Assembly (NCBI GenBank): GCA_015680685.1
Contig: MNCI01008366.1
Coordinates: 1,232,637-1,296,636, forward strand
From: Gnetum montanum
Lineage: Eukaryota; Streptophyta; Gnetopsida; Gnetales; Gnetaceae
Length of the DNA: 64,000 nucleotides
Direction of reading: 5' to 3'
This document shows, in pieces, positions 57,620 through 64,000 of this stretch. Position numbers and translations under genes: made by a program. The notes under the pieces are model-generated. The model was not told where the DNA came from, searched no databases, and saw nothing but the letters and a program-made list of their open reading frames with translations. Within the stretch, counting starts at the first letter, position 1, and each line of letters opens with the position of its first letter.

Positions 57620-60600
57620 TCATGTGGTTCTTGGTGATGGTGGCTCCTCCATGGGCTTCTTCCCCTTATTCTGTGCTCCAGGCTTTGGAAATGGATAGCT
57701 CTGAAGGAGTGCCTAAAGCTTTTCTTCCTCTATTTAGGGATCATGTGTTGTCCATGCTAATGTTCCAATATTTGACAGAGTTAGCACCTCCCATGGACAC
57801 AGTAATTGCAGAAATATCTGATTGGCTTTGACGTATCAGGCCGCAAACAACTATTGCTCCTCCTTGTAGGCTTTGGCTTTGTCTCTAAATTCTTGATAAT
57901 TTGTGAGCTATCAAGCCAAATCTACTGCAACATCTTTCTGACCTTAGTAACTAGCTTTTACCATCTCTAACTCAGAATTTGCTACCTCCAATTTCTGCAG
58001 TGTCTTTTTGTGTTTAGCAAATTCTACTTGATATTTGGCATAGGTGGTAACTACCTACTTTTCCAACTCAATCCTCAGGCATCCTACTATTAACATGGCC
58101 AAGTTGACATACCGTAGGTTTGCCAACTCCATATATTTAGTGAGATCATGGATCTGCAGGTCCCAGCTCTTTAATTCTGCTTGATGGGCGAAGGTGTAAG
58201 TGTTCAATATGGCCCACCAGTTAATGTTTTGAGCACTGAAAGCATTAATATGGGTCTTAGCCATATGGATCTTGTTTTTAGTGATCTACTTATACATCCC
58301 CACTTGGTCCCGAAAATGTTCCTTCAATTTTTTATGTCACTTAGCTTCATTTTGCCACGTGCTTATTTTGATGGTTGTCTTCTGAAGAATGGTGCGTACC
58401 TCCTCCATTGAGAGGGTCCTGTTCCCTCTGGCTAAGAAATTCATGTCTTGGTTAACCCTTATCAGTTGTTCTCTCATTTGCTGAAAGTTTTCTTGAGGAA
58501 CATTCTTTTATTTTTTAATTGTTATTAACTGAAGATTCTTGGCAACAAGGAGTTTATTTTCTTCCTGTAAGGCCTTGAGTACTTTTGCATGTGCATATGT
58601 TTGGGCTTGTGCTTTCGAAGCATCCCAATCAGCAAATTCTACTTCATATTTGGCATAGGTGGTAGCTACCTACTTTTCCAACTCAATCCTCAGGCATCCT
58701 ACTGTTAACATGGCCAAGTTGGCATACCACAGGTTTGCCGACTCCATGTATTTAGTGAGATCATGGATCTGCAGGTCCCAGCTCTTTAATTCTGCTTGAT
58801 GGACGAAGGCATAAGTGTTCAATATGGCCCACCAGTTAATGTTTTGAGCACTAAAAGCATTGATATGGGTCTTAGCCATATGGATCTTGTTTTTAGTGAT
58901 CTGCTTATACATCCCCACCTGGTCCCGAAAATGTTCCTTCAATTTTTTATGTCGCTTAGCTTCATTTTTCAATGCACTTATTTCAATGGCTATCTTCNCT
59001 CCTCCATTGAGAGGGTCCTATTCTCTCTGGCTAAGCAATTCATGTCTTAGTTAACCCTTATTAGTTGTTTTCTCATTTGTTGAAAGTTTTCTTGAAGAAC
59101 ATTCTTTTATTTTTTTAATTGTTGTTAACCAAAGATTCCTGGCAACAAGGAGTTTATTTTCTTCCTGTAAGGCCTTAAGTGCTTTTGCATGTGCATATGT
59201 TTGGTCTTGTGCTTTCGAAGCATCCCAATTAGCCTTCTCCTTTTCCATTGCTACCCTTTTATTTTCTTCTAATAATTTATTCAATTACTCCATCCTAAAT
59301 AATTCTAGTTGATTAGTTGGAATAAGTTGGAACAGATCCTATTGTGTGGCTTGTAGGGCAACGAACATTTTCTAGAGTCTTCTTAACTCATCTTCTACAT
59401 GTTCAGCCCTAACCTTAGCCATAACCAGCTTTCCCTTTATGGAAATGAGGTCTAATTGTGTTGTTGTGACATCTTGGGGGATGTCAAACAAGGTGTCATT
59501 ACTTATCTTATTTACAGCAAATGATCTAGAGCATTCTCATGTTTCGTAGAAGTCATCGAGGAACCGGCTAGAACTTGAGCATCGCGTGCTCCTGTGAAAT
59601 CCACTAGTGCAACAATAGGGATGTTAAATGATTCTTTGATGTGGTCTGCGACCACTTCTGTTGCTTCAACTACATCTTGGTGTTGCATGATCACTACTAT
59701 GGTACCTTTACCAATTTCTAATTGTACTTGAAAAGATGCAGCATTCCCAGAAATCTATTGTGACCAATGTGACTCTCATCTTCCTATTTGTATCAAGACA
59801 TCACCCTATGCGTGGTTGATTGAGATCGTGGACTATACGACATCATTAATTACCTTGAAGAGGTTGGCCTCATCATGACTTTTCCAACTCACCATTTCTA
59901 CGATGGCCCTAAGATGGCTCATCAACAATTGGTAATCTTGTGGCAATGGTGGTGCTTGGTCCTGCTAGCCCGTGGGTTGCGTGCTAGGCCTTGCTTCTTG
60001 TTGTTGACTAGGCCTCATGTCCAAAAGTTGGCTAGGTCCTACTATTTGAGGTGCAGTGGGCCCCACCATTTGCTCTTATTCAGGCTCTAGTGTTTCACCA
60101 ACATCTTTTCTTGGTGCTAGTGGCTTCAGTAATTCAGCATATGAGGCATTTTCAGCTTTTCTAGGGACATCATTAGTATAACCTAGAATTCCAGCACGCC
60201 CGCACAGCTTCCTGATTAAACAGGGGAAGGGCAATGCAAAATTCCTTGTCTTGCGTTCTTCGAATTGCCTAAATATTTCTATTAGATATAAATGGGACAA
60301 ATTGGCATCAACCTTGCCCATCAAGATTGCGCTTCCTCTAGCCGCATAGGTGGAGATCCTATTTAGTCCCTTCGTTAGGAAGATGTGATAGGTGCCAATG
60401 TTAAAATAAATTCTCTTCAAGGGTGAGTTCCCCATATGTTTTGTCCTCTTTTTCATACATCCTCTTTAGCCATACTTTTCATGCATTAGCATCAAAGAAA
60501 GTGGACAGATGAGCAACTTTGGATCCTATATTCAGAAGGTTCAGAACTTCTGCAATGGCCTTCATAGAGAAATCAACTAAAATCCCACCAATGTCAATGG

Positions 60601-60968
60601 TGGTTCCTTCCTCTTTATTATGCCAAAATTGATAGGTTTCTCCCAAATACCATTCAGTACTTTCCGAGAGGATAGGCCATAGTGGAGATCCTTTAAGTTG
60701 ATCTTTGAACGACTCAAGGGAAAATTTGGTAAAAGGTCCAAAATTAAGTTCCATGATCACTGCAGCTAAGGTGGACCTTTCCCAAATTGCCTGAACACAT
60801 TCTAGAAACAACATGAGATGTTGTCCTTGTTCAGGTACCTTGCCTTCTCCACCTTTTGCTTGCCCGGATTGTGCAGTAATAGGGGTTTATTGATAAATGC
60901 TAAATGATTGTTCCTCATGTTCTACATGTTTTGCAGGAGGTCCTTAGCCTCTGCCTCTCCTTGGACAT
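57620..60968 (-). pseudogene. D4 ORFx with internal in-frame tandem duplication
   Basis: From ATG at 60968 (MSKERQR) to the TGA at 57620. N-terminal globular domain: MELNFGPFTKFSLESF, WYLGETYQFWHNKEEG and VDFSMKAIAEVLNLLN (60479-60814), then IYFNIGTYHIFLTKGLNRIS to GYTNDVPRKAENAS (60076-60456). Middle domain: VVADHIKESFNIPIV (59512-59694). The coiled coil at 57840-59300 is unusually long because 58017-58631 and 58632-59231 are near-identical copies. The family tail near 57750 is partly scrambled. About as many stops as the other copies. Confidence 0.75.
58017..59231 (-). repeat. Tandem duplication of about 615 bp within D4 ORFx
   Basis: Copies 58017-58631 and 58632-59231 are almost identical (aactcaatcctcaggcatcc, ggatctgcaggtcccagctc, tggcccaccagttaatg). 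The offset is 615 bp, 205 codons, so the frame is kept. The second copy is about 15 bp shorter at the single n (58998). Confidence 0.9.
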
Positions 60969-62303
60969 TTTGATGTAATAGAGTGGAATGATGGCTGCTA
61001 AATGCTGTTAAATTGTAATAGAGTGGAATTATATAATGAAGTTCTTGAATAAGGTGAGGAAAAAGGACATGTATTGGTGCATAGGAATGTTTGGGTTGAA
61101 ATGACGATAAACAAAAGAATAAATTCAAAAATGCAGTACTTGGAGGGTATAAGATGATGTGGTGGTATGCAATAAGTGCAAGTTACAAAAGTTATGCAAG
61201 TGGGTCCTCCCCAAAGTAGGTTCCAACCTATCATGCCCTTGTGTAACCACACCTTAACATTGTTTGTAGGCACTAGAAAGGTTAAATGTAATCTGCACCA
61301 GTGCAATAAAACATGCACATGTTAAATATCATCACAATGAGGTATGAATTCTATGCCATAAAAGACACAAGTTAGAAATACTTGGACAATGGGATGAGAG
61401 GATTCGTAGAAGGGATTGTAGAGATCGAGACATGAGGTAACTTACCCTGGGCACAATGAATCCAAAGTGTTATGCATTATTAAGGTACCATTATCCTTTC
61501 ACTCCAAAATCAAAACCAAGTCCATACCTCTAATCAGTGACATTACATTATTTCATCCAATGATAGACAACCCTAAGAGCATTAGGATAGCAAGGCGTAT
61601 GATCACTTGGCATTTTTTCCAAGGGAGGAGTGATTTGAATTTCTCTGTGGCACATTCTTTTTTATCTTTTCTTTGTTGTTTTTCTTCTTTCTTTTCTTTT
61701 TCTTCATCTGGCCACTTTGGCACTTTATCTTTTCCAAAAGTGATCTAGAGAAGTCACCAGCCTTCAGGTATGGGTGCATGTCTTTCCATTGGGACCCTCT
61801 AGAATAACATTAAGTTCCTTTATTAACTATCATTACGACAACTCCTATTCCCATTTTTCGTTAGATCTACAAGGACCTTAGTATAACCAAGTTGCATGAT
61901 AGCACATACAGATGTCACCAAAGAGAATCCACAAGTCCTCTTGATGTCACACCTTGGTCATCCCTCTTAGTCTATTAGTCATCACTCTAGGCATAATGAC
62001 TACAAAGTTACTTTAAGCTTTACTGATGACAAGAATATCATCATACCCAAAGTAGAACCTCTTATTAATAGAATGGGTGGGTGGATGTTGTGGGCTCACT
62101 GTCCAAAACATTAGTCACCTATGACTTGATAGCATAGAACAACACCTCAACCGACAGGTCACATGAGTATTTTATTCACAGATGAGATTACCCTCAAAAA
62201 GATAAAATGACAAATTAAAAGATGAAAAACTAGAAAATAAAAAATTGGAAAACAAAAAATTATAAAGCCAAAGAAAAGAAAAAACATTTACTAATTCTAC
62301 TTG
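60969..62303 (-). other. D4 untranslated spacer between gag tail and ORFx
   Basis: Non-coding and homologous to 3937-5356 of D1 in inverse orientation. Just before the ORFx start a 15-bp phrase (ttccactctattaca) is repeated. No pol motif anywhere in it. Confidence 0.65.
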
Positions 62304-63032
62304 TTAGAATGGGGGGTATCTCCCATGACTAAACCTTTGAGCATGGCAAGAATTAATAAATGGAAAGTTTAGATTGATGCATGTTGGAAATATTAGGGTC
62401 CAATCATATCCAAACCACTGGGTGTCCTTTGATGTGGTGGTAGGAATGTACCCAAATTGGGGTTCACACACTTGATTAAAGTAGGCATAGTGGGGTAGAT
62501 GATAAGATGTAGTCATGTGATAAGGAGCTAACCCACTATGGCACTTGTGAGCATAAGATGATATGCAAGGATTAATATGCCTCTTCATGTTTTCATATTC
62601 ATTGGGCCACATGGTTGTTGGAGTGTTGATTAGTGGCCTAAATAAGGTAATAGGAGGTGTTGAGTTTGAAGAGGAAGGTGCATCATAGTGCTAGACTTGT
62701 GCTAAGTTGGAGGATACAGTGGTTTCAGAACCATGTTGTCTCTTCCTACGATCATGCCTACTATTGATAGTAGTAGCACAAGTAATGTTCATTGGTTGGT
62801 GCTATGGTGCAAAACCTTCCGGTACTACTGGTGGCAATGTAGAAGGAGGTGAAGGATGAGAACTCTGAGGGCAAGGAGAAGTGTAAAGAATATAAGGTGG
62901 TGATCCTATGGGAGAGGACATGGATTGATAGCACTCGAGAGAATGATAATGTTGAGGTGAAGTAGAGGATGTCAATCTAGTTGGAGAAACAGGGTGTTGA
63001 ACATAATAAGCACTTGGTGTCGGGGCATGCAA
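62304..63032 (-). pseudogene. D4 gag C-terminal Pro/His/Tyr-rich tail
   Basis: Minus strand: HAPTPSAYYVQHPVSPTRLT and Ser/Pro-rich sequence (62802-63032), then SSYAHKCHSGLAPYHM, YHLPHYAYFNQVCEPQFG and FSHGRYPPF to the stop at 62304. It continues the gag at 63589-64000 and is shared with D1 (3427-3936). Confidence 0.65.
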
Positions 63033-64000
63033 AGGGTGAGGCTAGTTTAGTGATGGTCCCCCACATGACTAGGGGTTTTGCCACTACGGTTGAACACAGT
63101 ACTTCTGTACAAAATCTAGATGTAGCATTCTTCCCCAATGCTCATGTAGATTTAACAAGATTTAGCATTGGCCTTTGGGGTGATCATATAGGCAAACATC
63201 GTAGTGATACTTCTTATTGGTACTTGGGCCCCTATCCATATTTCCTTCAGCCCTTCTTTTCGATTGTCGAATGGTGTTCTATCCTATTTTTTGGTTTGGC
63301 ACCCTTTGTTTGTTCTGGGTGTCAAAATGATCATGTGTGGTCTTACCTCCAATAATATTTGCATATTCTCCACATTTTTCATCTACCCATTCCATCATCT
63401 TATTAATCTTTTCCTTTGATTTCATCTAGTGATTTTAGTATTGGCAAAGATGAAGATGGTTCCACCTCCTCATGGTGAGTTAATTTCTCCTCCTCATGAT
63501 TATGGACCTTCATTACTTTAAGAGTTTGGTTCTGTTGTGATCTTTCAACATTCTCCCATTTGGCTATCTCTCCTTCTTCTTTTGCTACCTACTTAATAAG
63601 CTCTTGGAATTGGTGGGTTCGTAGTTCATACAATTGACCTAGCGCATACATCCCTAAGGTCTCCCTTGTTTCATTATGGAGCCCATCCATGATGTGATAC
63701 ATTAGCCTTTCCTTAGAGAATCCATGGCCTGGGCAATTGTTTAACAACGAGTAATATCTTTCTAAGGCCATGTCCAAGGGTTCATGTTGCCCTTGTTTCC
63801 ATTCTTGGATTTGTCTCCTCAAGGATAACACTTTTGCATAGGTTTGATATTTTTCGTTGAAGAGTTCTATCATTGTTGGCCAACGACAAATTGATTTTGG
63901 TTTTAAAGACCTATATCATACTTTTGCTTGGCCAATGAGTGTCATAGGAAAGAGCTTAAGTCTTTGCCACCCATTATTAATATTGTTCCATGCACAGGCA
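63033..64000 (-). pseudogene. D4 gag (capsid-like domain), runs off the window
   Basis: Minus strand open at 63589-63873: MIELFNEKYQTYAKVLSLRR, QIQEWKQGQHEPLDMALERY, GHGFSKERLMYHIMDGL and LGMYALGQLYELRTHQFQEL, preceded by WQRLKLFPMTLIGQAKV. This is the same Retrotrans_gag domain as in G1. The segment 63033-63588 is frame-broken. The N-terminus and the 5' LTR lie beyond the right edge. Confidence 0.75.

Overview
This is nuclear DNA from a seed plant, most likely a gymnosperm. The evidence is one split nuclear gene for a chloroplast ferredoxin with introns of 4.1 and 5.4 kb, set among very old, heavily mutated LTR retrotransposons. The retroelements are Ty3/gypsy-type. Their primer-binding sites match the 3' end of plant tRNA-Asp, which is typical of the Athila/Tat side of the family. 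I cannot name the species.

Layout. Bases 1-36916 read as a stack of elements inserted one into another, seen from the right-hand side. From outermost and oldest to innermost they are: LTR 'O' (36237-36916), element D3 (31616-36236), G3 (26648-31615, minus), G2 (21249-26647, minus), G1 (11946-21248, plus), D2 (8873-11945), D1 (about 3427-8872) and E (1-about 3426). The left halves of all of these would lie beyond the left edge. Bases 37240-49343 (minus strand) hold a six-exon ferredoxin C2 (FdC2-type) gene. Its last intron contains an RTE-type LINE fragment that is itself split by a solo LTR with a perfect 5-bp target duplication. Further LINE, SINE and tandem-repeat remnants lie in the other introns and upstream. 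Bases 50570-64000 are a second stack read from its left side: H (50570-54007), then G4 (54008-56857) inserted in it, then D4 (56858-64000, minus) inserted in G4.

Two kinds of gypsy element recur. G-type elements carry gag, protease, reverse transcriptase/RNase H and integrase. D-type elements carry gag and a proline/histidine-rich gag tail, then a conserved untranslated spacer, then a long second ORF ('ORFx', about 885-915 codons) directly before the polypurine tract and 3' LTR. In the copies here D has no pol. G1 has pol and the same spacer and 3' end but no ORFx. The two therefore look like complementary derivatives of one gag-pol-ORFx ancestor, D being a non-autonomous partner. Element E has an ORF in the same place with a similar plan (globular N-terminus, coiled coil, acidic tail), and that ORF contains four short introns that keep the reading frame.

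Nearly every transposon gene here is dead, mostly through C-to-T or G-to-A stop codons, with little net frameshift in ORFx. FdC2 looks intact, and its exons match the family from transit peptide to stop. Several assembly gaps (single n's and two N runs) fall at places where sequence is demonstrably missing or duplicated.
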